Below are positions 1 through 8,517 of a DNA stretch of 64,000 nt, one piece after another; position 1 is the first letter of the stretch; each line of letters begins with the position of its first letter. The notes beneath the pieces were generated by a model that was given only the letters and a program-made list of their open reading frames with translations, was not told where the DNA came from and ran no database searches. Source of the DNA: Bacillota bacterium (GTDB lineage: Bacteria; Bacillota; Sulfobacillia; JAJZYS01; JAJYTV01). The position numbers and the translations under genes were made by a program. The stretch spans positions 62,001 to 126,000 of the forward strand of contig JAJYSJ010000004.1 in the NCBI GenBank assembly GCA_021793645.1, read 5' to 3'.

Positions 1-1
1 C

Positions 2-2356
2 CACGTGCACATCGCGGAGGAGCGGGACTGGCTCCAGCACGCTGCTGAAGGCGGCAGCTACCTGCACGTCGCACCGGAGCGGCAGAGGGAAACGCTGCAG
101 CGGCTCGTGGCGGTGGAGGAGTTCGAGCAGTTCCTGCATCGCACGTTCCAGGGACAGAAGCGCTTCTCGATCGAAGGCACCGACATGCTGGTGCCGATGC
201 TCGACGAGATCATCGACTCAGCCGTGCGGAGCGGTACGCGCGAGGTGACGATCGGGATGGCTCACCGCGGGCGCCTGAGCGTGTTGGCGCACGTGCTCGG
301 AAAGCCGTTCGGTCAAATCTTCACGGAATTCCACGCCGGCCCTGCGGAGGAAGCGGACGTACACGTCGGCTGGACCGGCGACGTGAAGTACCACCTGGGC
401 AGCCGCCGCACAATTCAGGAGCCGGACGGTCCGGTGCAGCTCACCCTTGCGAACAACCCGAGCCACCTGGAGTTTGTGAATCCGGTCGTGCAAGGCCTGA
501 CGCGCGCGGCGCAAGACAACCGCGAGCACGCCGGCCCCGCCCTCCAGGAGGTGGCACGGGCGCTCAACGTGACTGTCCACGGCGATGCCGCATTCCCGGG
601 GGAGGGCGTTGTCGCCGAGACCTTGAACCTCTCGCGTCTCAGAGGGTACACGACCGGCGGCACGATCCACATCATCGCCAACAACCAGGTCGGGTTCACG
701 ACGGACCCGCAGGATGATCGCTCGACGCGCTACGCATCGGACCTCGCAAAGGGATTTGAGATCCCTGTTCTGCATGTGAACGCCGATCAGCCGGAAGCCT
801 GCCTCGCTGCGGCGCGCATCGCGATCGCCTATCGCCAGCTCTTCCACAAGGACGTCCTGATCGACCTGGTTGGCTACCGCCGCTTTGGCCACAACGAGGG
901 CGACGAGCCGAGCTTCACGCAGCCGCTGCTCTACGAGAAGGTCCACAGCCACCCGACAGTGGCCACGCTGTACTCGCAGCAGTTGGAAGCACAGGGCATC
1001 GTGACCGAAGTGCAGGCAGAGGAGATGCGCAAGGCTGCGCAGACCGAACTGCGCCAGGCGTTCGATGATGTGGTGAGCGGCAAGCAGAAGTTCCCCCACG
1101 CGCTGCCGGCGGAGAAGGGCACAATCGAGGAGCCTGCGCCGCCTGGTGAAGATCGGCTGCGCGCCCTGAACGATGCCCTCTTGGCGCGTCCCGGGGGACT
1201 GCAGGCGAACACCAAGCTGGAGCGCCTTCTGCAGCGGCGCCGCGAACTGCTCGAGAAGCCTCAGAGCATCGACTGGGCGCACGCAGAGGCACTCGCCTTC
1301 GCGGCTATCCTCGAGGACGGCACGCCGATTCGCATGTCGGGCCAGGACACCCAGCGAGGAACGTTCAGCCAACGCCACCTCGTCCTGCACGACACCGCGA
1401 CCGGCCGGACCTACGTCCCGCACGATCACCTGCCGCAGGCGCGCGCGAGCTTCGACGTGTACAACAGCCCGCTCTCGGAGACGGCGGCAATGGGCTTCGA
1501 GTACGGCTACAGCCTGCGTGCGCCGGAGGCGTTCGTGCTGTGGGAAGCGCAGTTCGGCGACTTCGCCAACGCGGGCCAGGTGATCGTAGACCAGTTCATC
1601 TCCGCCGCCCGCGCCAAGTGGTCGGAAACCTCGGGCTTGACGCTGCTCCTGCCCCACGGCTACGAAGGCCAGGGACCTGAGCACTCCAGCGGCCGCGTGG
1701 AACGCTACCTGCAGCTCGCGGCGGAGGAGAATCTGCGCATCGCGAACTGCACGACCTCCTCGCAATACTTCCACCTGCTGCGCTTGCAAGCGTCGGCGCT
1801 GAAGGAGCGCCCGCGCCCGCTGATCGTGATGACGCCAAAGAGCCTGCTGCGCCACCCGCTCGCAGCGTCGAGCCTCGCGGATCTCGCCCAAGGGCGCTTC
1901 CAGCCGGTGCTCGACGACGAGGAGGCGACCGCACGCAAGGAGAAGGTGGAGCGGATCGTCTTTTGCAGCGGCAAGATTTCCGTCGAATACCGCGCCGCAG
2001 CGAAGGAGAACAGGGATGCTGAGCGTGGTGCGCTCCTGCGGGTGGAACTCCTCTACCCGTTCCCAGAGGCGGAGATTCGCAGAATCCTCGCGACCTATCC
2101 CTCTGCGCGCGAGTTCGCCTGGCTGCAGGAGGAGCCCCGCAACATGGGCGCCTACGCGTACATCGCAGCACGCCTGCAGGCGTTGCTGCCAGGCGGTGCG
2201 GAGCTCCAGTACATCGGCCGCTCGGAGCGTGCAGCGACAGCAGAGGGGATGCCGGACGTTCACCAGGCGGAGCACGAGCGCATCCTAGTGGAAGCGCTCT
2301 CGGGGAAGATGCCGCTCAAACTTGAGACGCGGGGTGGGAAGAGACGTGCCAAGTGA
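2..2356 (+). CDS. odhA: 2-oxoglutarate dehydrogenase E1 component (5'-truncated by window edge)
   Basis: Thiamine-diphosphate-dependent E1 subunit that decarboxylates 2-oxoglutarate and passes the succinyl group to the E2 lipoyl arm (TCA cycle). Counting from the GTG at base 5, the ThDP-binding motif runs from HGDAAF (about residue 193) to NNQVGF (about 226). HNEGDEPSF (about 296) and the C-terminal transketolase-type half follow. The frame is open to the left edge, and the family is about 930 residues long against 783 here, so the N-terminus (about 150 residues) lies outside the window and the GTG at 5 is internal. The stop overlaps the start of the E2 gene by 11 bases, so the two are one operon. 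Family identity is very secure. Confidence 0.96.
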   Translation, partial: HVHIAEERDWLQHAAEGGSYLHVAPERQRETLQRLVAVEEFEQFLHRTFQGQKRFSIEGTDMLVPMLDEIIDSAVRSGTREVTIGMAHRGRLSVLAHVLGKPFGQIFTEFHAGPAEEADVHVGWTGDVKYHLGSRRTIQEPDGPVQLTLANNPSHLEFVNPVVQGLTRAAQDNREHAGPALQEVARALNVTVHGDAAFPGEGVVAETLNLSRLRGYTTGGTIHIIANNQVGFTTDPQDDRSTRYASDLAKGFEIPVLHVNADQPEACLAAARIAIAYRQLFHKDVLIDLVGYRRFGHNEGDEPSFTQPLLYEKVHSHPTVATLYSQQLEAQGIVTEVQAEEMRKAAQTELRQAFDDVVSGKQKFPHALPAEKGTIEEPAPPGEDRLRALNDALLARPGGLQANTKLERLLQRRRELLEKPQSIDWAHAEALAFAAILEDGTPIRMSGQDTQRGTFSQRHLVLHDTATGRTYVPHDHLPQARASFDVYNSPLSETAAMGFEYGYSLRAPEAFVLWEAQFGDFANAGQVIVDQFISAARAKWSETSGLTLLLPHGYEGQGPEHSSGRVERYLQLAAEENLRIANCTTSSQYFHLLRLQASALKERPRPLIVMTPKSLLRHPLAASSLADLAQGRFQPVLDDEEATARKEKVERIVFCSGKISVEYRAAAKENRDAERGALLRVELLYPFPEAEIRRILATYPSAREFAWLQEEPRNMGAYAYIAARLQALLPGGAELQYIGRSERAATAEGMPDVHQAEHERILVEALSGKMPLKLETRGGKRRAK

Positions 2357-3632
2357 GATCACGGTTCCGCAGCTCGGCGAGTCGATCGTCGAAGCGACGA
2401 TCGGCCGGTGGCTGAAGCATCCCGGAGACGCAGTAGCGCAGGGCGATGCACTGGTCGAGCTCGAGACGGACAAGGTGAACCTCGAAGTGCAGGCACAGGA
2501 GTCCGGCGTGCTGTCCGAAGTGCGCAAGGCGGAAGGCGACACGGTGACGATCGGCGAGGTGCTCGGGCTGCTCCAAGAGGGCGGTGCGGCGACGACCGTT
2601 GCGGCGGGCGCTTCTGCTCCCGCATCGCAGCCCGCTGACGCAAGCGCCTCAGCCCCGGCCCCAGCCCCGTCGCCTGCCGAGGAGCCGGGTGGACCGACTT
2701 CGCCCGAGGTGCGACGGCTGGCCCAAGACCTGCAGGTGGAGCTCGCACAGATCGCCGGCAGCGGACCGCGCGGCCGCGTGACGCGCGAGGACGTGCTCTC
2801 CTTCGCGAAGTCGCGCATGCCGCAGGCAGCAGTTCCTTCGCCGGCAACGACAACCCCTGCACCAGCGCCTTCCGCAGCTCCACCAACTCCCGCAACTGCG
2901 ACAGCATCCGCGCCGCCGTTCGACGAGACCGGGCGCCGCGAGGAGCGCAGGCGCATGTCGCGCCGCCGCCTGACGATCGCAAGGCGCCTCGTCGAGGCGC
3001 AGCACCAGGCTGCGATGCTGACTACCTTCAACGAGGTGGACCTTTCGGCGGTCATGGCGCTGCGCAAGGAGCGCAAGGACGCCTTCAAGGAGAAGCACGG
3101 CGTCTCGCTGGGATTCATGTCGTTCTTCGCCAAGGCGACGATCTCGGCCCTCAAGGCCTTTCCTCGCCTGAACGCGGAGATCCAGGGAGAGGAGATCGTC
3201 CTCAAGAGCTACTACGATATCGGCATCGCGGTCTCGACCGACGAGGGGCTCGTCGTTCCGGTGGTGCGCGACGCCGACCGACTGAACTTCGCAGGCCTGG
3301 AGCAGGCGATCGCAGCCCTTGCCGAGAAAGCGCGCAACGGTGCGCTGACGCTGGAGGACCTCCGCGGCGGCACCTTCACGATTACGAACGGCGGCGTCTT
3401 CGGTTCGCTGCTGTCCACCCCGATCCTCAACGCACCGCAGGTAGGCATCCTTGGCATGCACGGCATCGTGGAGCGGCCGATCGCGGTCAAGGGAGAGGTA
3501 ACGATCCGGCCGATGATGTACATCGCCCTCTCGTACGACCACCGCATTGTCGACGGCAGCGAATCGGTGCGCTTTTTGCGGCACATCAAGGACTGCCTCG
3601 AGGACCCGACGCAACTGCTGCTCGAAGGCTAA
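2346..3632 (+). CDS. odhB: 2-oxoglutarate dehydrogenase E2, dihydrolipoyl succinyltransferase
   Basis: Core acyltransferase of the 2-oxoglutarate dehydrogenase complex, 428 residues. Order of domains: N-terminal lipoyl domain with the lipoylated lysine in LETDKVNLE (about residue 42), an Ala/Pro-rich flexible linker, a peripheral-subunit-binding domain ending in [11 protein letters not shown], a second Ala/Pro linker, and the catalytic domain with the active-site motif YDHRIVDG near the C-terminus. The chosen start is GTG 2346, preceded by a purine-rich GGGAAGAG and followed at once by [12 protein letters not shown], the usual N-terminus of E2. An in-frame TTG at 2322 has no better site. No E3 gene is next to it, so E3 must be encoded elsewhere. 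A terminator follows within 20 bases. Confidence 0.96.
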   Translation: MPSEITVPQLGESIVEATIGRWLKHPGDAVAQGDALVELETDKVNLEVQAQESGVLSEVRKAEGDTVTIGEVLGLLQEGGAATTVAAGASAPASQPADASASAPAPAPSPAEEPGGPTSPEVRRLAQDLQVELAQIAGSGPRGRVTREDVLSFAKSRMPQAAVPSPATTTPAPAPSAAPPTPATATASAPPFDETGRREERRRMSRRRLTIARRLVEAQHQAAMLTTFNEVDLSAVMALRKERKDAFKEKHGVSLGFMSFFAKATISALKAFPRLNAEIQGEEIVLKSYYDIGIAVSTDEGLVVPVVRDADRLNFAGLEQAIAALAEKARNGALTLEDLRGGTFTITNGGVFGSLLSTPILNAPQVGILGMHGIVERPIAVKGEVTIRPMMYIALSYDHRIVDGSESVRFLRHIKDCLEDPTQLLLEG

Positions 3633-3647
3633 GCGCAGACGATTGCG

Positions 3648-3676
3648 GCGCGGCGGCAGATGCCGCCGCGCTTTTT
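3648..3676 (+). terminator. Rho-independent terminator of odhAB
   Basis: An 11-base GC arm at 3648-3658 is the exact reverse complement of 3661-3671 and is followed directly by five T. It lies 15 bases after the odhB stop. An ATG at 3660 sits in its loop, which argues against that ATG as the start of the next gene. Confidence 0.88.
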
Positions 3677-3701
3677 CAGTTGGGCTCGAGGAGGGAAGGC
3701 A

Positions 3702-4883
3702 GTGCTACTTCGGGCCCAACCGGCCGAACGCGTCGCCTGGCTCGGCAACTTGGGGATCGGTCTTCTTGCGACGGCCTACGGCGCCGCACTGCCTGCGCTG
3801 GTGCACGAGCTCCACCGGGGATACGCTGCACTGTCACTGCTCTTTGTCGTGCTTGCGGTAGGGAATACTTTCGCTTACTTCCTCGCGAACCCGCTGATCG
3901 ACCGCTTCGGCGCTCAGCGTGTCCTGCATGTCGGACTCCTGCTCTTCGTGGTCGGCGGTCTCGCACTCGGCGTCGTACAGAGCTTCGCAGCCTGGGTGGC
4001 CGCAACCCTGGTGGCAGGCGTGGCGTTTTCGCTCGTCGACGTCGGCGCTTCGCGTCTCGTAGGCGCGATGTACCGGTCGCATCCAGCCCAGGCGCTGAAT
4101 CGCCTCAACATCTTTTTCGGTATCGGCGCGATTGCTGCGCCTGTGATCATAGGGCTCTCGGTGCATCTCGGGGGTGGGCCACAGCCGGCCTTCCTGGCGA
4201 TCGCGCTGTGCGGCGCCGTCGGCGGAACGGCTCTTGTGCGCATCCCCCTGCCGCCGTCTGAGCCTGTAGTGCACCGCGACCCCGACGACTCGCTGGTCCG
4301 ATACTTTGGCCGGGCGCGCTGGCTACAGCTGCTGACGCTGCTCGTTTTCTTCTACATCGCGGCGGAAGTGGGCTTCGGCAGCTGGATCGCAGCCTACGAG
4401 CATCAACGCGCAGGGATCTCGACGGCGCTTTCGGCGCTCTACCCGGCGGCCTACCAGGTCGGGCTGACCGTGGTGCGCCTGTTCGTCGGCCGCTCGCTCG
4501 CCTCCTTGCGCCTCGAGCGCCTGCTGGCACTCGGCGGCCTCGTCGCCGCAGCGGCAAGCCTGCTTGCAGCCCTTGGCGGTCAGAACCCCTGGTTCGCGCT
4601 CATTGGCGCGTTCCTCGCCGGTGCCGGGTTCGGGCCGGTCTTCCCGATTGCGTTGGGCATCGCGAGCCTGCGCGGCCCCGGCCGGGAAGGCTGGACCTAT
4701 GGCGCAGTCTTCTCGGCGCTCGCTCTCGCTGCCCTGATCGCTCCTTGGTCGGAAGGGCAGGTGTTCAGCCGCATGCCACAGCTCGCGCTTTTGTTGACAC
4801 CGCTCTGCGCCGTGATGGTGGTTGTATTCGCAATGATGCTCGGACGCACGTCCGCCGGGCCTACTGAGGCGGCGCAGGGATAG
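3702..4883 (+). CDS. MFS transporter, substrate unknown
   Basis: Polytopic membrane carrier of about 393 residues with roughly 12 hydrophobic segments. It shows the major-facilitator loop 2-3 pattern near NPLIDRFGAQRV and a central cytoplasmic loop around PPSEPVVHRDPDDSL. The start is taken as GTG 3702, which follows GAGGAGGGAA at good spacing; the longer ATG frame would begin inside the odhAB terminator. It stands alone between odhAB and murB, so the context gives no substrate. The late helices (GAGFGPVFPIALG) resemble the FucP/NNP-like sugar or drug carriers, but this is only an impression. Confidence 0.82.
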   Translation: MLLRAQPAERVAWLGNLGIGLLATAYGAALPALVHELHRGYAALSLLFVVLAVGNTFAYFLANPLIDRFGAQRVLHVGLLLFVVGGLALGVVQSFAAWVAATLVAGVAFSLVDVGASRLVGAMYRSHPAQALNRLNIFFGIGAIAAPVIIGLSVHLGGGPQPAFLAIALCGAVGGTALVRIPLPPSEPVVHRDPDDSLVRYFGRARWLQLLTLLVFFYIAAEVGFGSWIAAYEHQRAGISTALSALYPAAYQVGLTVVRLFVGRSLASLRLERLLALGGLVAAAASLLAALGGQNPWFALIGAFLAGAGFGPVFPIALGIASLRGPGREGWTYGAVFSALALAALIAPWSEGQVFSRMPQLALLLTPLCAVMVVVFAMMLGRTSAGPTEAAQG

Positions 4884-5125
4884 CGGCCTTCGCCGACATG
4901 TGCTTCGTCGAGCATGCATCACCGCAGTGGGGCAGGCGGCAAGGACTGCCTTCGCTCAGCGGGGGCGCGCGAAGAGGTGTGCAGACCAAAGCAGCTCCTT
5001 TCCCGAGGCATTCTCTGGTCTGTGCGCTATGCGCTGCCAAAAAAGGGGTATTGCTCGCGAGCGCGCGACGGCGCGGCACTCGACGAGTATCCTAGAGCAA
5101 GAGGCCGAACGCAGGAGGAAAAGAG

Positions 5126-6199
5126 ATGGCGGGCTTCAGCGAGATGGTCCCGCTTGCCCCGCAGACCACGATCGGTCTGGGCGGGCCGGCGCGGTTCTTT
5201 GCCGAGGCAGGGAGCGACCTTGAGCTGCGCGACGCGCTCCAGGCTGCGCGCTCACAGGACCTGACCGTGCAGATCCTCGGCGGGGGCAGCAATACAGTCT
5301 TCGCGGACGCCGGCTATCCCGGGCTCGTGCTGCACATCGCGCTGCGCGGCATCACGTTTGTTTCGGATGGAGACGCGGTGTTGGCGACCGCTGCGGCGGG
5401 TGAGGACTGGGACGCGTTTGTGGCCCTCTGCCTGCAGCAGGGACTGCAGGGGCTGGAGTGCCTTTCGGGGATTCCCGGTTCTGTCGGGGCGACGCCGATC
5501 CAGAATGTCGGGGCGTATGGGCAGGAGATCTCGCAGACCCTCGTCTCCTTGCGCGCCCTCGACCGCGAACGCCTTGAAGAAGTCTTGTTCGCCTCCGCCG
5601 ACTGCGGCTTCGCCTATCGTGACAGCCGGTTCAAAGGCGAGGACGCAGGCCGCTACGTGATCACCGAGGTCACCTACAGGCTCCAGAAGAATGCCCGCCC
5701 CACCTTGCATTACCCGGAACTCGCTCGAGAGGCGCAGGCACGCGGTGTGGCAGACGCGCCGCCAAAAAAGGCGCTGCAGGAGACGCGCCAGGCAGTAATC
5801 GCACTGCGCCGCGGCAAGTCGATGGTCTACGACCCCCTGGACGCCAATTCACACTCCGTCGGCTCGTTTTTCCTGAATCCCGTGCTGGACGACGCAGCCT
5901 ACCGCATGCTGCGCGAGCGACTGCGCGTCCGATTCCCGGACAATCCACCCGAGCCGCCCTCGTTTCCAGCAGACGGCGGGCGCAAAATACCTGCGGCTTG
6001 GCTGATCGAGCGCGCGGGGTTTGTGCGCGGCCTGCGGCGCGGCGGCGCCGGGATCTCCCTGAACCATACCCTGGCGCTCGTCAACTACGGCGGCACGACT
6101 TCGGAGCTGCTGGAATTGGCAGAGGAGATTGAGAGCGGGGTGGAGCGCGCCTTCGGGGTGCGCCTGCGCCCGGAGCCCGTGATCGTACCCGGTGGCTGA
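5126..6199 (+). CDS. murB: UDP-N-acetylmuramate dehydrogenase
   Basis: FAD enzyme that reduces UDP-GlcNAc-enolpyruvate to UDP-MurNAc in the cytoplasm (peptidoglycan precursor synthesis), 357 residues. Visible motifs: TIGLGGPARFF at the N-terminus, the FAD loop ILGGGSNTVF, GLECLSGIPGSVGATPIQN, the catalytic-serine region SVGSFFLNPV and a C-terminal glutamate in GGTTSELLELAEEI. YRDSRFK (about residue 171) is the tyrosine-loop signature of type I MurB (Escherichia coli-like) rather than the shorter type II usual in Bacillus. ATG 5126 follows GCAGGAGGAAAAGAG at ideal spacing. The 242 bases upstream hold no gene I can support. Confidence 0.95.
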   Translation: MAGFSEMVPLAPQTTIGLGGPARFFAEAGSDLELRDALQAARSQDLTVQILGGGSNTVFADAGYPGLVLHIALRGITFVSDGDAVLATAAAGEDWDAFVALCLQQGLQGLECLSGIPGSVGATPIQNVGAYGQEISQTLVSLRALDRERLEEVLFASADCGFAYRDSRFKGEDAGRYVITEVTYRLQKNARPTLHYPELAREAQARGVADAPPKKALQETRQAVIALRRGKSMVYDPLDANSHSVGSFFLNPVLDDAAYRMLRERLRVRFPDNPPEPPSFPADGGRKIPAAWLIERAGFVRGLRRGGAGISLNHTLALVNYGGTTSELLELAEEIESGVERAFGVRLRPEPVIVPGG

Positions 6200-6222
6200 C
6201 CGAAAGCCATCAGCAACGACAG

Positions 6223-6246
6223 CGTCCCCGGCGAACGCCGGGGACG
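6223..6246. terminator. Perfect hairpin between murB and the convergent 42-aa gene
   Basis: Ten-base perfect stem with a four-base GAAC loop, located 23 bases after the murB stop and 17 bases beyond the stop of the minus-strand small gene. It could end transcription from both sides. No clear T-run follows on either strand, so its strength is uncertain. Confidence 0.6.
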
Positions 6247-6263
6247 TCATCTCACTGCAGGCC

Positions 6264-6392
6264 TCAGAACGGACGTACCGTCGTGCCGCCATATGCGACG
6301 AGCAGCACCCCGAATAGGCCGATCACCGATAGCATTGCGAGAACGAGAAAGCTGTGGACGCGTTGGCGCCACGAAGTGCGGCCTTTCTCCAT
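6264..6392 (-). CDS. Small single-span membrane protein (42 aa), function unknown
   Basis: The minus strand encodes 42 residues: a basic N-terminus (MEKGRTSWRQRVHS), one hydrophobic helix of about 20 residues (FLVLAMLSVIGLFGVLLVAY) and a short tail ending VRPF. The ATG at 6392 is preceded by GAGGAAGGTGATCAC, an almost perfect match to the 16S anti-Shine-Dalgarno, which makes chance unlikely. The charge pattern predicts N-in/C-out. It lies between convergent murB and the end of proS and has its own hairpin downstream. I do not recognise the family. Confidence 0.7.
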   Translation of the reverse strand: MEKGRTSWRQRVHSFLVLAMLSVIGLFGVLLVAYGGTTVRPF

Positions 6393-6514
6393 GTGATCAC
6401 CTTCCTCACAGATGGGCGGGTGCAAACGCCGCCTGTTACGCTACCCAGCATGCGCCTTGGAGATGAACGGCTTCTTAGGCCAAGCTGAGAATTCACATAG
6501 AAATGCTTGGTGCC

Positions 6515-8221
6515 CTACTGGTCTGCGGCAGTGTGTGCCGCACGGTGCAGAGCGGAAGCGGCATCCGAGATCGGCAGAACCTCCGCTTCACCGCCCTTGC
6601 GGCGACGCAGTTCGACGCCTCCTGATGCCAGGGACCGCGCCCCGATCGTCACCCGCAGGGGCATGCCGAGGAGATCCGCGTCCTTGAACTTCACACCGGG
6701 CGACACGCTGCGGTCATCGAACAGCACTGCGCTCCCGCCCAGCTGCAGGTAGAGGTCTTCCGCTGCTGCGCGTACGTCTTCGCCCTCGCCAGCGGTGATC
6801 AGGTGGAAGGGATAGGGAGCTGCGGCCAGCGGCCAGACGATCCCCTGCGCATCATGGTGCTCCTCGACGACGGCGGCGAGCAGCCGCGTGATGCCGATGC
6901 CGTAGGAACCCATCACGATCGGCGCTGCCCTGCCGTCGGGACCGGTCGCAAGGGCGCCTAGGGCGGCGCTGTAGCGGGTGCCCAGCTTGAAGATGTTCCC
7001 GAGCTCGATGCCCCGCTCCTCAGCGAGCGGGCGCCCGCAGACCGGACAGGGATCTCCCTCGCGGGCCAGCGCGATGTCGGCGACGATGTCCACGCCCAGG
7101 ACGTCGCGCGCGATCGAGACGCCGACTAGGTGCGCATCCTCTGCGTTCGCGCCGGCGACTAGCCCTTCGGCGCCCTCGAGGTCGTGGTCGAGCACGATAC
7201 GAAGCGGTCCCTGGACCTGCAGGCCGACCGGCCCCGTATAGCCGACGATGAGTCCGCGCGCGCGGCTCTCCTCTGGAGAGAGCGGGCGCACATCCTCGCC
7301 GAGCGACTTCGCGAGCTTTGGCAGACAGACCTCGCGGTTCCCGCGCACGAGGGCCACCAGCGTCTTTTCGCCCGCTTCAAAGAAGACCGACTTGATGGTT
7401 TGCTCAGGCCGGCAGCCCAATTGCTCGCAGAGTGCGGCAATGGTGTGTGCTCCAGGGGTGGCGACGCGGTGCAGCTCCCCCTGCGGTGCAGTGCTGCGCG
7501 CCTGTTGTTGGAGTTCTGCCGCATCGCTGTTCGCCGCGTAACCGCACGTGCAGGTGAGCAGGCGGTCCTCCCCGAGCGGCGAGCGCAGCATGTACTCATG
7601 GCTGGAACGGCCGCCCATGATGCCGCTGTCGGAAGAGACCCGCAACACCGGGAGGGCGAGGCGCGTGAAGATCTTGCGGTATGCCGCGGCGACCGCCTCG
7701 TAGCAGCGATCGAGGTCGTCCTCGCTATCGTGAAAGCTGTAGCCGTCCTTCATCACGAATTCTCGCAGTCTGATGAGGCCGCCGCGCGGTCGCGGCTCGT
7801 CGCGGAACTTGAGCTGGATCTGGAAGAGCAGCAGGGGGAGCTGGCGGTACGAGTCAACGATGTCTGCGACGAGGGCGGTCGCGGACTCCTCGTGGGTCAT
7901 GGCGAGTACGTGTGGGTGGCCGGTCCTGTCGGGGAAGCGCACAAGTGCGTCGTCGATCGACCTGTAGCGGCCGGTCCGCTGCCAGGCTTCCGCCGGCTGG
8001 ACCAGCGGCAGGAGGACCTCCTGCGCGCCGATCGACTCCATCTCCTCGCGCACGACGGCTTCCATGCGCCGCAGTGCGCGCAGGCCCAGCGGCGTCAGGG
8101 AGTAGATGCCGGCACCGACCCGCTGGACGTAGCCTGCGCGCACGAGCAGCCGATGGCTTTGCAGCTCCGCGTCGGCCGGAGCTTCCTTGCGGGTGCGCAG
8201 CAACAGTTCTGACATGCGCAT
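6515..8221 (-). CDS. proS: Prolyl-tRNA synthetase
   Basis: Class II aminoacyl-tRNA synthetase charging tRNA-Pro, 568 residues. Motif 2 lies around KFRDEPRPRGGLIRLREF, and TGHPHVLAMTHEE matches the bacterial-type ProS active site. The roughly 180-residue editing (INS) insertion follows, then motif 3 GSYGIGITRLLAAVVEE and the anticodon-binding domain. The start is ATG 8221 (MRMSELLL), which follows CAGGAGGTG at about 7 bases; another ATG lies two codons further in. Expression is controlled by the T-box leader directly upstream. Confidence 0.96.
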   Translation of the reverse strand: MRMSELLLRTRKEAPADAELQSHRLLVRAGYVQRVGAGIYSLTPLGLRALRRMEAVVREEMESIGAQEVLLPLVQPAEAWQRTGRYRSIDDALVRFPDRTGHPHVLAMTHEESATALVADIVDSYRQLPLLLFQIQLKFRDEPRPRGGLIRLREFVMKDGYSFHDSEDDLDRCYEAVAAAYRKIFTRLALPVLRVSSDSGIMGGRSSHEYMLRSPLGEDRLLTCTCGYAANSDAAELQQQARSTAPQGELHRVATPGAHTIAALCEQLGCRPEQTIKSVFFEAGEKTLVALVRGNREVCLPKLAKSLGEDVRPLSPEESRARGLIVGYTGPVGLQVQGPLRIVLDHDLEGAEGLVAGANAEDAHLVGVSIARDVLGVDIVADIALAREGDPCPVCGRPLAEERGIELGNIFKLGTRYSAALGALATGPDGRAAPIVMGSYGIGITRLLAAVVEEHHDAQGIVWPLAAAPYPFHLITAGEGEDVRAAAEDLYLQLGGSAVLFDDRSVSPGVKFKDADLLGMPLRVTIGARSLASGGVELRRRKGGEAEVLPISDAASALHRAAHTAADQ

Positions 8222-8482
8222 ACGAGCACCTCCTGAGGAACATAGCAACGCCCCGCCCTATGGAAGGGCGGGGCGGGTTCCCGCGGTGCCACCTTCATTG
8301 GCCATTGGCCATCTCAGCGCGCTCCCCGGAGCGGGAAGCGGACACCCGGTCACGGTGGGCGCCGGGCGGCTCTTCGCCGCTAGCTCCGGGGTGGGATTCA
8401 CGTCCTAGGCGTCCCAGCATTGCACCGTCCGCCGGGTCTCTTGCACGCCAAGGGCCGCTACTGGCCCCTTCCTCGCTCTTTT
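8222..8482 (-). promoter_or_regulatory. T-box riboswitch leader of proS
   Basis: The roughly 260-base leader contains the canonical T-box core AAGGTGGCACCGCGG (8295-8281). It is followed by a strong hairpin (arms 8275-8266 and 8258-8249) that would be the terminator competing with the antiterminator. Upstream sequence can form a long stem I. A CCC proline codon (8395-8393), in the context GTGAATCCCACC, sits where the specifier loop is expected. By family precedent, uncharged tRNA-Pro would stabilise the antiterminator and allow proS transcription. The terminator lacks a long T-run, so translational or mixed control is possible. Confidence 0.9.
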
Positions 8483-8488
8483 CGGCAC

Positions 8489-8517
8489 AGTATAGGACCG
8501 TGCAGAGGCCACGTCAA
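8489..8517 (-). promoter_or_regulatory. Sigma-A promoter of the proS T-box transcript
   Basis: TTGACG at 8517-8512 and TATACT at 8494-8489 are separated by exactly 17 bases. The -35 overlaps the glpD stop codon. Expected start of transcription is near 8482. Confidence 0.85.

Noticed and set aside
218-2275. 685-codon open frame antisense to odhA
   Set aside because: High-GC shadow of odhA; composition very rich in Arg/Leu/Ala, no family features.
3660-3701. ATG 3660 as start of the first MFS gene
   Set aside because: Lies in the loop of the odhAB terminator; GTG 3702 has an ideal ribosome site.
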